From: Nitrospirota bacterium
Lineage (GTDB): Bacteria; Nitrospirota; Thermodesulfovibrionia; Thermodesulfovibrionales; UBA1546
Reading direction: 5' to 3'
DNA length: 64,000 bases
NCBI GenBank assembly: GCA_016195565.1
Contig: JACPZK010000031.1
Location: 62,001-126,000 of the forward strand
In this document: piece after piece, positions 24,618-33,448 of the stretch
Numbering within the stretch: the stretch's first letter is position 1
Layout: every line of letters begins with the position of its first letter
Notes under the pieces: model-generated
Databases searched by the model: none
Told to the model about the DNA's origin: nothing
The model's input: only the letters and a program-made list of their open reading frames with translations
Program-made: the position numbers and the translations under genes

Positions 24618-25607
24618 ATGAGAAATGATTTTACTTTCTGTGTAGCAGGCAGGGGTTCCATAGGCACAAGGCATATCAGGAATCTCAAAGCGCTTTCCTG
24701 CGGCAATATAATTAGTTTTTCGGAGTTATCCAATCCGCAAAAAGACGAAGAGTATAAGGTTAAATACGGCGTAGAAACATTTTGCGGCATTGATGAGATC
24801 AAAAGAAGAAAACCGGATGCTTTTATTATAGCCAACCCTACAGCTAAGCACGTAGAATATGCCTTAATTGCCTCTGGCATGGGAAGCCATATCTTTATGG
24901 AAAAACCTATATCTGACAGCATGGACGGTATAGACAGATTAAAGGATGAGGTCTTTAATGGGCGGCTGGTTTTTTTTATGGCAAATAATTTCAGATTTCA
25001 TCCGATTTTTAGAAAGATTAAAGAATTAATAGAAGAAGAGCGGTTCGGGCGCATATTGTTTGCGCGTATTCAGGCTGGACAATATCTGCCTGACTGGCAT
25101 CCATGGGAGGATTATAGAAAAGGCTATAGCGCCAGCAAAGAACTCGGAGGCGGCGTTGTTCTGACATTACAGCATGAGATTGATTATGCATATTGGCTTT
25201 TCGGCAGGTTTAAATCTATAAAATCCCATGTACAGAAAATAAGCGATATGGATATAGATGTTGAGGATATAGCCGCTGTTATTGTGGAAACAGAGAAAGG
25301 TTCCATTGTAGAGATACATCTTGACTATCTGCAACGGCCCGCTAAGAGAACGATACAGATACAGGGGACAAAAGGATCACTGGATTATCGGATGGGCGAC
25401 AGATACCTGAAATTCTATCATTTTGAGAATCAAGCGGAAGAAACAATTCTTGATATTGACGGCTATGACAATAATGAAATGTATATAGAGGAAATGAAAT
25501 ATTTCATCAAATGTATATCAGGGGAAGAGAATACAATTAGCGGGATTACGGATGGGGTATATGTTTTGGATTCCTGTCTTAAGATAAAGAACGGCTTTAA
25601 AATATGA
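24618..25607 (+). CDS. Gfo/Idh/MocA-family oxidoreductase A
   Basis: The 329-residue protein starts with a slightly unusual NAD-binding loop, CVAGRGSIGTRHIRNL, then IFMEKPISDS (the EKP motif with its lysine) and HEIDYAYWLFG in the substrate domain. The family oxidises or reduces sugar hydroxyls using NAD(P). Its position between an aminotransferase and a CMP transferase suggests it prepares a keto group for amination or finishes a nonulosonate. It overlaps the next gene by 4 nt. Confidence 0.88.
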   Translation: MRNDFTFCVAGRGSIGTRHIRNLKALSCGNIISFSELSNPQKDEEYKVKYGVETFCGIDEIKRRKPDAFIIANPTAKHVEYALIASGMGSHIFMEKPISDSMDGIDRLKDEVFNGRLVFFMANNFRFHPIFRKIKELIEEERFGRILFARIQAGQYLPDWHPWEDYRKGYSASKELGGGVVLTLQHEIDYAYWLFGRFKSIKSHVQKISDMDIDVEDIAAVIVETEKGSIVEIHLDYLQRPAKRTIQIQGTKGSLDYRMGDRYLKFYHFENQAEETILDIDGYDNNEMYIEEMKYFIKCISGEENTISGITDGVYVLDSCLKIKNGFKI

Positions 25608-26308
25608 GTATTCTATGTACAATATGCGCAAGGGGAGGATCTAAAGGTGTTCCCAAGAAAAATATCAGAGTATTGCATGGTAAACCACTTATTGCCTATA
25701 CCATAGAGCTTGCCCTTGCGTGTCCTCAAATAAGCCGCGTGGCTGTTTCTACCGACTCAATAGAGATAGCCGGTGTTGCGAAAGAATTCGGCGCAGAAGT
25801 TCCTTACATTAGGCCTTCTCATCTCGCTACAGACGAATCATCCAAACTGCCTGCCATACAACATCTTGTCAGACATTATATTGAAGAGATGAAATTTGTG
25901 CCTGATTATGTAGTAGATCTGGATCCCACTTCTCCACTGCGGACTATGGAAGATGTAAAACAGTGCATAGATTTAATTATGAGTGATCCTGAATGCGACT
26001 CTGTTATTACAGGGTATAAATCTAATAAAAACCCCTATTTTAATATGGTGGAACTCGACCATAACGGCTTTGCCATTCTAAGCAAAAAACCGGAGGGTAA
26101 GGTGGTTAGAAGGCAGGATGCGCCCGTGGTTTATGCTATGAATGCGTCGGTTTATGCATGGAAGACCGATATTTTATTTCAGCGGGAGGATATTATTTCA
26201 GGGAGGACTAAATTTATTGAAATGCCTGATGACAGGTCAATAGATATAGACAGCGAAATTGATTTTAAACTTGTGGAGTTAATAATGAAAGAGAGGCAGA
26301 ACAAATGA
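25604..26308 (+). CDS. neuA: CMP-nonulosonate (acylneuraminate) cytidylyltransferase
   Basis: This 234-residue enzyme activates a nonulosonic acid with CTP. ICARGGSKGVPKKNIRVLHG is the NeuA-type nucleotide-binding start, DLDPTSPLR carries the metal-binding aspartate region, and KPEGKVVRRQDAP resembles the sialate/legionaminate subgroup. It is the first of four such catalytic domains in the window. It overlaps both neighbours by 4 nt. Confidence 0.92.
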   Translation: MSILCTICARGGSKGVPKKNIRVLHGKPLIAYTIELALACPQISRVAVSTDSIEIAGVAKEFGAEVPYIRPSHLATDESSKLPAIQHLVRHYIEEMKFVPDYVVDLDPTSPLRTMEDVKQCIDLIMSDPECDSVITGYKSNKNPYFNMVELDHNGFAILSKKPEGKVVRRQDAPVVYAMNASVYAWKTDILFQREDIISGRTKFIEMPDDRSIDIDSEIDFKLVELIMKERQNK

Positions 26309-27093
26309 TATTTCCTGAGAGATTTTTATTGAGCGGTAGAACTGCTGTCGTTACAGGTGGAGCAGGATTGATAGGAAAAGCATTGTGCCATGCCCTGGCT
26401 GAAGCAGGTGCAAAAGTTTTTGTTGCGGATACTAATAAAGAGTCCGGAGAAAAAGTTGCTTCTGATATTAAAAAGGATGGGCTTGATGTTGATTCTATCG
26501 GATTGGATATCACGAACCAAAGTTCAATAAAAAAAACTGTAAGCAAAATAATAAAGAAGTGCGGGAAAATAGATATATGGATTAATAACGCTTATCCGAG
26601 GACATCGGATTGGGGCAATAAGTTTGAGGATATTAAGGCAGATTCATTAAGAAAGAACGTTGATATGCATATGAACGGATACTTTATGTGCTGTCAAAAT
26701 GTTCTTGAAGAGATGAAAAAGAAGAAAAAAGGGGTGTTAATAAATATAGGTTCTCATTATGGCGTGCTTGGACCGAATTTCACGATTTATGAGGGGACAA
26801 AGATGACGATGCCTGCTGCTTATTCCCTCATAAAAGGCGGCATAGTAAATTTTTCAAGATATTTAGCTGCTTATTATGCTCCATATAATATAAGAGTAAA
26901 TGCTGTCTGTCCCGGAGGAGTATTTAATAATCAACCGCCAAAGTTTGTAAGAAAATATAAGAAACTTGTTCCATTGAATAGAATGGCAACCCCGAATGAT
27001 ATAGCGGGTCCCATATTATTTCTTTGCTCAGATGCGGCAGATTATATTACAGGGCAGGTTGTAATGGTTGATGGCGGATTATCAGCGTGGTAG
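26305..27093 (+). CDS. Classical SDR oxidoreductase (PtmA-like)
   Basis: This 262-residue protein has TAVVTGGAGLIGKALCHAL for NAD(P) binding, the NNAYPRTSDWG strand, and YSLIKGGIVNFSRYLAAYYA with the catalytic Tyr/Lys. The C-terminal DAADYITGQVVMVDGGLSAW is standard. SDRs of this look sit next to CMP transferases in flagellin nonulosonate loci (PtmA in Campylobacter), which supports a role in nonulosonate modification. It is translationally coupled to neuA. Confidence 0.87.
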   Translation: MIFPERFLLSGRTAVVTGGAGLIGKALCHALAEAGAKVFVADTNKESGEKVASDIKKDGLDVDSIGLDITNQSSIKKTVSKIIKKCGKIDIWINNAYPRTSDWGNKFEDIKADSLRKNVDMHMNGYFMCCQNVLEEMKKKKKGVLINIGSHYGVLGPNFTIYEGTKMTMPAAYSLIKGGIVNFSRYLAAYYAPYNIRVNAVCPGGVFNNQPPKFVRKYKKLVPLNRMATPNDIAGPILFLCSDAADYITGQVVMVDGGLSAW

Positions 27094-27109
27094 TGGTAGG
27101 CGCAAGATT

Positions 27110-28018
27110 ATGAGTAATATCAGAATAATACCTCGTTTAGACATTAAAGGCCCCAACTTGATAAAGGGGATACAGTTTGACGGCAATAGGGTTTTAGGCA
27201 CTGCCGAGGAATTTGCTGAGATATATTACAGGGCAGGCGCGGACGAATTAATTTATCAGGATGCTGTCGCAAGTCTTTACAGGAGAAATAGCCTATTCGA
27301 AATAATAGAGCGGACTGCAAAAAAGATTTTTATTCCTCTTACTGTTGCAGGAGGCATCCGTTCCATTGAGGATATACGCAGCATACTAAGGGCAGGGGCC
27401 GATAAAGTGGCGATAAATACTGCGGCGATTGAAAATCCCCAATTGCTCTATGAGGCTTCAAAAATATTCGGCTCCCAATGTATTGTGAGTTCCATGGAAA
27501 CCTTTAGAAAAGATGACGGCAGATATGAAGTTTGGGTGGATTATGGGAGAGAACCAAGCGGAGTAGATGCAGTTGAATGGGCAAGAAAAGTTGAAGATTT
27601 GGGAGCAGGAGAAATACTTTTGACGTCAATAAATAGAGATGGAATGGGAAACGGTTTCGATATCGAGTTGATAAATAAAATTTCTACTATGGTGTCAATA
27701 CCTGTTATTGCATGCGGCGGAGCCGGTAATAAGAATGATTTCGTGAAGGCAGTTAAAGAAGGCGCCGCTGATGCTGTGGCAGCAGCTTCAGTCTTCCACT
27801 ATTATTATGCAATGCCAAAGGATGGATATACCATGCAATTTAATGAAAGGGCACTCCGTATGGGAAGACATATTGATGCCGGCAATATTGATTTCTTGAG
27901 AAACGGGTACGGAGGGCAGAAGGCTATAATGGTAAATCCGTGTTCTATTGTTGAGACAAAGAGAGAACTGGCTAAATTCGGTATTAGCACAAGAATAGAA
28001 GAAGATTCCATATTATGA
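27110..28018 (+). CDS. HisF-like synthase subunit for sugar amidination (HisF2/WbuZ type)
   Basis: From the ATG at 27110 (the frame is open back to 27068 within the SDR gene) the protein has 302 residues. It begins MSNIRIIPRLDIKGPNLIKG, with the catalytic Asp11 of the HisF barrel, and later has LTSINRDGMG with the second catalytic Asp. It lacks other his neighbours and sits with HisH-like and WbuX-like genes. In other loci that trio converts an acetamido group into an acetamidino group. Here an APS kinase-like gene separates it from hisH. Confidence 0.88.
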   Translation: MSNIRIIPRLDIKGPNLIKGIQFDGNRVLGTAEEFAEIYYRAGADELIYQDAVASLYRRNSLFEIIERTAKKIFIPLTVAGGIRSIEDIRSILRAGADKVAINTAAIENPQLLYEASKIFGSQCIVSSMETFRKDDGRYEVWVDYGREPSGVDAVEWARKVEDLGAGEILLTSINRDGMGNGFDIELINKISTMVSIPVIACGGAGNKNDFVKAVKEGAADAVAAASVFHYYYAMPKDGYTMQFNERALRMGRHIDAGNIDFLRNGYGGQKAIMVNPCSIVETKRELAKFGISTRIEEDSIL

Positions 28019-28052
28019 TGATTGCATATCCGAAATCGTTGATGGACAAGTT

Positions 28053-28592
28053 ATGAATAGCAACATGCCTTTTACTCTATGGATTATGGGACCGACATCT
28101 GCCGGTAAAACTACAATTGCGAATAAATTAATGAAGCAGCTTTCTGAATTAAATGTGACGGCATTGCATTTTGATGGTGATGAAGTGAGAGAATTATTCG
28201 GACCATCACATGGTTTTGCAAAGGAAGATCGTTTGCTTGTAGTAAAGGCATTAGTGCACTTTGCAAATAAGGCGATAAGTTCAGGGATTAGTGCAGTAGT
28301 ATCTGCGCTAACTGCCAATGAAGAGTCTCGTCAATATGTATATAATAACGCATCAAATCTTATTGTCTGCTATATTAATTGCGGGATTGAGGTCTGTATA
28401 AATAGGGATCCAAAAGGCCTTTATAAAAAAGCCTTAAACGGAGAAATACATAGTCTTCCCGGCGTTAACTCTCCTTATGCGTCTCCCGATAAATATGATT
28501 TTATAATTGATTCCGAACATTATGCGGCGTATCAGTGTGTGGAGCAAATTCTTAAAAAACTTCAAGGGCTGAATGTGCTAAGGAAATGGTAA
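28053..28592 (+). CDS. Adenylylsulfate kinase-like protein
   Basis: The 179-residue P-loop kinase has GPTSAGKTT at residues 13-21 and FDGDEVRELFG with Asp41/Asp43, matching CysC-type APS kinases (phosphorylation of APS at 3'-OH to PAPS). The DGDxxR motif is well kept, while the C-terminal part is divergent. A sulfotransferase lies two genes downstream, so it may supply PAPS locally for glycan sulfation. No ATP sulfurylase is in the window. It could instead phosphorylate another adenylylated or small substrate. It lies between the hisF- and hisH-like genes. Confidence 0.75.
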   Translation: MNSNMPFTLWIMGPTSAGKTTIANKLMKQLSELNVTALHFDGDEVRELFGPSHGFAKEDRLLVVKALVHFANKAISSGISAVVSALTANEESRQYVYNNASNLIVCYINCGIEVCINRDPKGLYKKALNGEIHSLPGVNSPYASPDKYDFIIDSEHYAAYQCVEQILKKLQGLNVLRKW

Positions 28593-29251
28593 AAAGCAGT
28601 ACTGTTATAGTAGATTATGGACTTGGGAACCTTTATAACCTTAGAAAGGCATTCCAAAAAGCAGGCAGCGACGCAGTTATAAGCGACAGGAAAAGCGATA
28701 TTATAAATGCAGATAAAATTGTGCTGCCTGGCGTCGGCGCGTTTTCGGCGGGGATGGAAGGACTCCGGAGGAAGGATTTGATTGATACCCTAAAGGATTT
28801 TAAAAAAAGCGGCAGATATATTTTGGGAATATGCCTCGGGATGCAGATGCTTATGACTCGAAGCGAGGAAAACGGCATTCACAGCGGATTAGACTTGATA
28901 AAGGGAAATGTAAAAAGGTTTGATATGCCGAGAGAGAGAGGTTTTTTCAAAATACCGCATTACGGCTGGTCTGCTGTTGCCATGCCGGATGCAAATAACG
29001 GGGTTAAAGAAAATCCGTGGCAGCATACTGTTTTAAACGGAATAAAAAATAATTCTTATTTTTATTTTATTCACTCATATTATGTTGTCCCTGATGATGC
29101 CGCGCATATTATCGGTGTTACACAATATGGGCATGATACTTTTACATCGGTGATAAAACAAGAAAATATCGCTGCTTGTCAATTTCATCCGGAACTAAGC
29201 GGTGAGACAGGCATCCGCCTTCTCAGGAATTTCGTTGCAAATAAAGATTAG
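28586..29251 (+). CDS. HisH-like glutaminase subunit (HisH2/WbuY type)
   Basis: This 221-residue class-I amidotransferase has the nucleophile Cys83 in GICLGMQML and His201/Glu203 in CQFHPELSG. VDYGLGNLYNLRKAF is the HisH start. It would release ammonia from glutamine and channel it to the HisF-like partner at 27110. It overlaps the kinase-like gene by 7 nt and is followed by the WbuX-type gene. Confidence 0.9.
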   Translation: MVKSSTVIVDYGLGNLYNLRKAFQKAGSDAVISDRKSDIINADKIVLPGVGAFSAGMEGLRRKDLIDTLKDFKKSGRYILGICLGMQMLMTRSEENGIHSGLDLIKGNVKRFDMPRERGFFKIPHYGWSAVAMPDANNGVKENPWQHTVLNGIKNNSYFYFIHSYYVVPDDAAHIIGVTQYGHDTFTSVIKQENIAACQFHPELSGETGIRLLRNFVANKD

Positions 29252-29262
29252 AGAATATTAAT

Positions 29263-30468
29263 ATGGCGCTTAAACTATCGCTCGACACACAGATGCCGGA
29301 ATTACCCAAAAATGTAGTTTTCTGTAGAAATTGTGTTACATCAAATCAGAGACCGCGCATAGGATTTGATGAGAATGGGGTATGCTCTGCATGTCAGTGG
29401 GCATACGAAAAGGATCATGTAGTTGACTGGGATTTGAGGGAGAAAGAACTTAAAGCGCTGCTTGATAAGCATAGAAGCAAAGACGGCAGTTTTGACGTTA
29501 TTGTTCCGGGCAGCGGCGGAAAAGACAGCGGATTTGTTGCGCATCAGTTGAAGCATAGGTATGGCATGCATCCGCTTTGTGTAACGTGGTCGCCGTTTGA
29601 GTGGACAAATATCGGGTGGAAAAATTTAAAAAATTTTGTTGCATCCGGATTCAGCAATATAACAAGTCAGCCCGACGGCCAAATACACAGGAAGCTTTCC
29701 ATGTTGTCTTTCGAGTTGATAGGCGATGCATGGCAGCCGTTCACATATGGTCAAAAGGCATGGGCGTTTCATATCGCCGAAAAGTTCAACGTGCAGTTAA
29801 TATTTTGGGGTGAAAACGGCGAAGTCGAGTATGGCGGTTCAACGCAGTCTAAGAATGAACCAAAAGAGAATCCGGCGGTGTGGGAAAAACAGTATTTCAG
29901 GGGTACCACGGTAGATAAACTGGTTAAAATTGGCTTGGAAAGAGGCATATTCGGCAAGGAAGAAATAAGCGATAATACTTTACAATGGTATAAATCACCT
30001 CCGCCTGAACGGCTTGTGGAGAAAGGGATAGAAATACATTGGTATTCATATTATCAAAAATGGACGCCGCAGGAGAATTTTTATTACTGTGTTAAGCATA
30101 CCGGATTTAATACAAACGACGAAGGAAGAACTGAATCCACTTATACAAAATATGCAAGCCTGGATGATAAACAGGACGGGTTCCACTTTTATCTTGGGTA
30201 TATGAAGTTTGGGATGGGCAGGGCGACCCGGGATGTCGCACAGGACATAAGAAGACATCATATTACAAGGGAAGAAGGGGTAGCCCTTGTTCGCAGATAC
30301 GATGATGAGTTTCCCAAAAAACACCTTAGATGGTTTCTGGATTACCTGAATATAACCGAAGAGACTTTCTGGGAAGTTATGGATTTCTGGAGAAAGCAGT
30401 CTAATGTTTGGAAAAAAGAAAATGGAACGTGGAAATTAAAAAAGGCGGTTTATGATGAAGGCGAATAA
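29263..30468 (+). CDS. N-acetyl sugar amidotransferase (WbpG/WbuX/PseA type)
   Basis: This 401-residue ATP-dependent enzyme has an N-terminal zinc site (Cys21, Cys24, Cys41, Cys44 in FCRNCVTSNQ and VCSACQW) and a PP-loop SGGKDS at residues 84-89. This is the layout of N-acetyl sugar amidotransferases that adenylylate a sugar acetamido group so ammonia can replace its oxygen. With the HisH/HisF-like pair it should give an acetamidino-sugar, for example an acetamidino-legionaminic type acid; the exact acceptor is inference. Confidence 0.93.
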   Translation: MALKLSLDTQMPELPKNVVFCRNCVTSNQRPRIGFDENGVCSACQWAYEKDHVVDWDLREKELKALLDKHRSKDGSFDVIVPGSGGKDSGFVAHQLKHRYGMHPLCVTWSPFEWTNIGWKNLKNFVASGFSNITSQPDGQIHRKLSMLSFELIGDAWQPFTYGQKAWAFHIAEKFNVQLIFWGENGEVEYGGSTQSKNEPKENPAVWEKQYFRGTTVDKLVKIGLERGIFGKEEISDNTLQWYKSPPPERLVEKGIEIHWYSYYQKWTPQENFYYCVKHTGFNTNDEGRTESTYTKYASLDDKQDGFHFYLGYMKFGMGRATRDVAQDIRRHHITREEGVALVRRYDDEFPKKHLRWFLDYLNITEETFWEVMDFWRKQSNVWKKENGTWKLKKAVYDEGE

Positions 30469-31495
30469 GCGCAAAGTCTTTTTTGTCGGCGAAAAACCTT
30501 TAGTAAAAAAACTTGTTCTCTTAGACGGTTTTGCCCGAGCCGGCAAATTCTTTGCTGGCAAAATTATCTCCAATCTTAAAAAAATGGACTATTTCCAGGC
30601 AGTATACGCACTGGAACAAATCCCCTTTCTTTACCGGTTGGATACTATTACGGAGGATGCTGCCATTGCGCTGATTCGAAAAATAGTTGATGAACACGCT
30701 TACAATATAAGAATAGGGCGCAATCTCAATTTACGCTATGGTGATGCATCTTCTCTATTTAATTCGTACGAGGTTGATGAGTATATACGCAGAAGCATGA
30801 ATCAATTTGGCGAAATCAATCTTACTGCCGATAAGATTATCGACTCTTTTTGGAAAGGCAATCGCTACTCTTTGTTCGTAGTCCATGAAGTGCTTCCTAA
30901 TATGCAACTGTTCTTTAAAGCATACCCTGCCTTGAAAATTATTGAATTAATCAGGCACCCTGTTGATGTCATACATTCGTGGTATCTGCGCGGCTGGGGC
31001 CGCAGATTTGGCTTGGACCCCCTTAGTTTTATCCCTGTCATCAACGGTAATAAAGGGCCGATACCGTGGCATGCCTATGAATGGAGAAAAGAATATGAAG
31101 CAAGTTGCGAAGCGGACAGGGTAATAAAAGGCGTCGCAGCATTAACTGAGATGTGTGAGCAAACATACCAGTCCCTTAGTGCAAAACAGAAAAGACAAAT
31201 ACTCTTTGTCAGGTATGAAAATGTTGTGGAAAATACTTATGCTGAGATTGAAAGGATATGTGCCTTTTTGAATACTGAACCATCCGGAGGCATGCCGGTT
31301 ATCATGGCAAGAGAAAAATGTCCCGGAAAAATTTCTTTAAATGAGCGGGCACGAAAGATATCTGATCTTAAAAAAAATGCCGACAAAAAAGCGTTTGAGC
31401 TTATGATGAAGCTATCCGATGATTACGAGGCCAAAGAGAATATCTACAAAATCGTTGGTGAGAAACTATCTAAAAAAGAGGAGCTAAATCGGTGA
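30452..31495 (+). CDS. Sulfotransferase-family protein
   Basis: This 347-residue protein starts inside the end of the preceding gene (17-nt overlap). LVLLDGFARAGKFFAGKII is a divergent 5'-phosphosulfate-binding loop (the usual form is PRSGT), and LIELIRHPVDVIHSWYLRG around Arg168 is the 3'-phosphate-binding strand of PAPS sulfotransferases. With the APS kinase-like protein upstream it may sulfate the glycan. The divergent loop leaves room for another nucleotide-dependent transfer. Confidence 0.78.
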   Translation: MMKANKRKVFFVGEKPLVKKLVLLDGFARAGKFFAGKIISNLKKMDYFQAVYALEQIPFLYRLDTITEDAAIALIRKIVDEHAYNIRIGRNLNLRYGDASSLFNSYEVDEYIRRSMNQFGEINLTADKIIDSFWKGNRYSLFVVHEVLPNMQLFFKAYPALKIIELIRHPVDVIHSWYLRGWGRRFGLDPLSFIPVINGNKGPIPWHAYEWRKEYEASCEADRVIKGVAALTEMCEQTYQSLSAKQKRQILFVRYENVVENTYAEIERICAFLNTEPSGGMPVIMAREKCPGKISLNERARKISDLKKNADKKAFELMMKLSDDYEAKENIYKIVGEKLSKKEELNR

Positions 31496-32502
31496 AGAAA
31501 ATTTTGGTGACGTTAGGCCCCGCTTCAATGAAGGGAGAAGTTATAAAAAAAATGGCCGAATACGGGGTTAATTTATTCCGGATTAACCTCTCACATACGG
31601 TTCTGGATGATATTGAAAAATATATAAAGCTCATAAAAACTAATACTGATGTCCCCATCTGCCTTGACAGTGAGGGAGCTCAGATACGGACTCAAGAGAT
31701 AAAAGGCGGATCTGTATATCTTCAGGAAAACTCAATGGTGAAGGTGCATTATGCCACAGCTATGGGTGATGCTGAAAATATTTCATTTTCACCGGACGGA
31801 ATAGCTGTTCAATTTGACGTTAATGATGTTATAAAGATTGATTTTAATTTGGCGGCTATCCAAATTGTTGAAAAAAATAAATCCTATTGCTTAGGAAAAG
31901 TAATAACGCCTGGAGTTATAGGAAGCAATAAGGCCGTAGACGTAAATAGAGATATTCCACTGCAACCCTTTACTGAAAAAGACAAGCAGGCAATTGAAAT
32001 CGGAAAAGAAATGGGAATTAAAAACTATGCCCTTTCATTTGCAAATTCGAGGGCAGATGTAATGCAATTCAAAACGCTTACAGGGAAAGAAACAAGTATA
32101 ATTTCTAAAATAGAAAGCAAACACGGGTTGATGAATTTGAAGGATATCTTGGATGAAAGTGATGCAATATTGATAGATCGCGGTGATTTATCCAGGCAAA
32201 TACAAGTTGAAAAAATACCTTTTTTGCAGAGAAGAATTATATCAATAGCGCGGATAATGGAAAGGCCGGTATATGTGGCGACTAATTTATTAGAGTCTAT
32301 GACCAAGAGCCAGGTTCCCACTCGTGCAGAGGTGAATGATGTGGTCAGCACAATTTTAATGGGAGCAGACGGTTTAGTGCTCGCTGCAGAAACCGCTATA
32401 GGAGAACATCCGGTACATGCGGTTGAAATGATTAGAAACATTATTTCGCTATGCGGGAAATGGACTGTTAACACGAATATTAATGAAGTCTTGGATATGT
32501 GA
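31492..32502 (+). CDS. Short pyruvate kinase-like barrel protein
   Basis: The 336-residue protein, with a GTG start overlapping the previous stop by 4 nt, matches pyruvate kinase from KILVTLGPAS through INLSH (Arg30, Asn32), ISKIESKHG with Lys206, IDRGDL, ATNLLESM and PTRAEVNDV. It ends after the barrel, so the roughly 130-residue C-terminal effector domain of housekeeping enzymes is absent. In a locus using PEP for nonulosonates it may act on PEP or an enol-phosphate, but the true reaction is unknown. It is probably not the cell's glycolytic enzyme. Confidence 0.83.
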   Translation: MKKILVTLGPASMKGEVIKKMAEYGVNLFRINLSHTVLDDIEKYIKLIKTNTDVPICLDSEGAQIRTQEIKGGSVYLQENSMVKVHYATAMGDAENISFSPDGIAVQFDVNDVIKIDFNLAAIQIVEKNKSYCLGKVITPGVIGSNKAVDVNRDIPLQPFTEKDKQAIEIGKEMGIKNYALSFANSRADVMQFKTLTGKETSIISKIESKHGLMNLKDILDESDAILIDRGDLSRQIQVEKIPFLQRRIISIARIMERPVYVATNLLESMTKSQVPTRAEVNDVVSTILMGADGLVLAAETAIGEHPVHAVEMIRNIISLCGKWTVNTNINEVLDM

Positions 32503-33436
32503 AGTGGGTGCCTACGACTTAACTTTTTTCGCTGTTGCCGACCCTCACATTAATTTCCCGGATACACAGAATGCAATCCGTCTCGCAAAGGATTCAATAA
32601 AGATATTTCAGGATACGATGGGCGAGATAGAGAAAGCGAAGGCTAAAGCGGATGCGGTTGTATTCGTAGGTGATGTTATGGAAGCGCGGGATTATGGCAT
32701 GCCGCATCTGGAACTGGTTTACGGGTTAATGTCTAAGATATCTCTTCGTTGGTTAATACTGATGGGCAATCATGATTCGCGATATAGATCAACACTTGAT
32801 GAGTATGAGAAGATAGATTTTGCAAGAAAATTTAAGGGGCACGGGCCTGACGGCAAAGTGGCATATTGGCAGCATGACGTGCCTGGCAAAACGATTACCT
32901 TTATCGGACTGGATACTTCGCTGGTTGGCACGTCGGGCGGAAGCATTGACAGTGCACAAAAAGAATGGCTTGAGAATACGTTAGATACGCTTGCCCCTGA
33001 TAGGATAGTTATTATTTTTATGCATCATCCGGCGGTAATTTTTGATGATATTATTTTTAGCAATGAGGATCTGCACGTGTATTTTATTGACAATCACCAC
33101 GAGCTGAGGGCCTTATTCGAACAGTATAGAATGATAAAGGCGGTTATTTCAGGCCATACCCATGTGTGCCGTCATTTATTGTTAAATGGAATCAATTACA
33201 TCTCACTTCCTTCAATCAATACCTGGCCTAATATGTATACTGAATTTAACATCAGCAAGGACAAGCTTATATTTAAAAACATACCGATTTCCGATAAAGC
33301 TAAAGCAGAGGAAGCGATGAATAATTTATTCGGCGAAGACTCTGCATGGCTTAAGTATTTTTATAACGACAAGGATGCCCTGAAAACCTACTTTATGAAT
33401 GGTCATAAAGAGGGAATAATTTATTTTGATAGATAA
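32483..33436 (+). CDS. Calcineurin-like metallophosphoesterase
   Basis: This 317-residue protein has the five metallophosphoesterase blocks: ADPHINF (Asp20, His22), FVGDVMEARD, LMGNHDSRY, IIFMHHPAV and VISGHTHVCRH. The family hydrolyses phosphate mono- or diesters, including PAP-like nucleotides and sugar nucleotides. It overlaps the PK-like gene by 20 nt. Possible jobs are removal of 3'-phosphoadenosine phosphate after sulfation or trimming a sugar phosphate; both are inference. Confidence 0.85.
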   Translation: MKSWICEVGAYDLTFFAVADPHINFPDTQNAIRLAKDSIKIFQDTMGEIEKAKAKADAVVFVGDVMEARDYGMPHLELVYGLMSKISLRWLILMGNHDSRYRSTLDEYEKIDFARKFKGHGPDGKVAYWQHDVPGKTITFIGLDTSLVGTSGGSIDSAQKEWLENTLDTLAPDRIVIIFMHHPAVIFDDIIFSNEDLHVYFIDNHHELRALFEQYRMIKAVISGHTHVCRHLLLNGINYISLPSINTWPNMYTEFNISKDKLIFKNIPISDKAKAEEAMNNLFGEDSAWLKYFYNDKDALKTYFMNGHKEGIIYFDR

Positions 33437-33448
33437 AGCGAGGTAAAA

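Noticed and set aside
27068-27109. Upstream extension of the HisF-like protein inside the SDR gene.
   Set aside because: Fourteen extra residues of non-family sequence; the ATG at 27110 begins the normal HisF start.
32025-32474. Long - strand open frame (149 residues) opposite the pyruvate kinase-like gene.
   Set aside because: Low-complexity Ser/Ile-rich shadow of a well-supported + strand gene; no motif. The same applies to 51254-51682 and other antisense frames.
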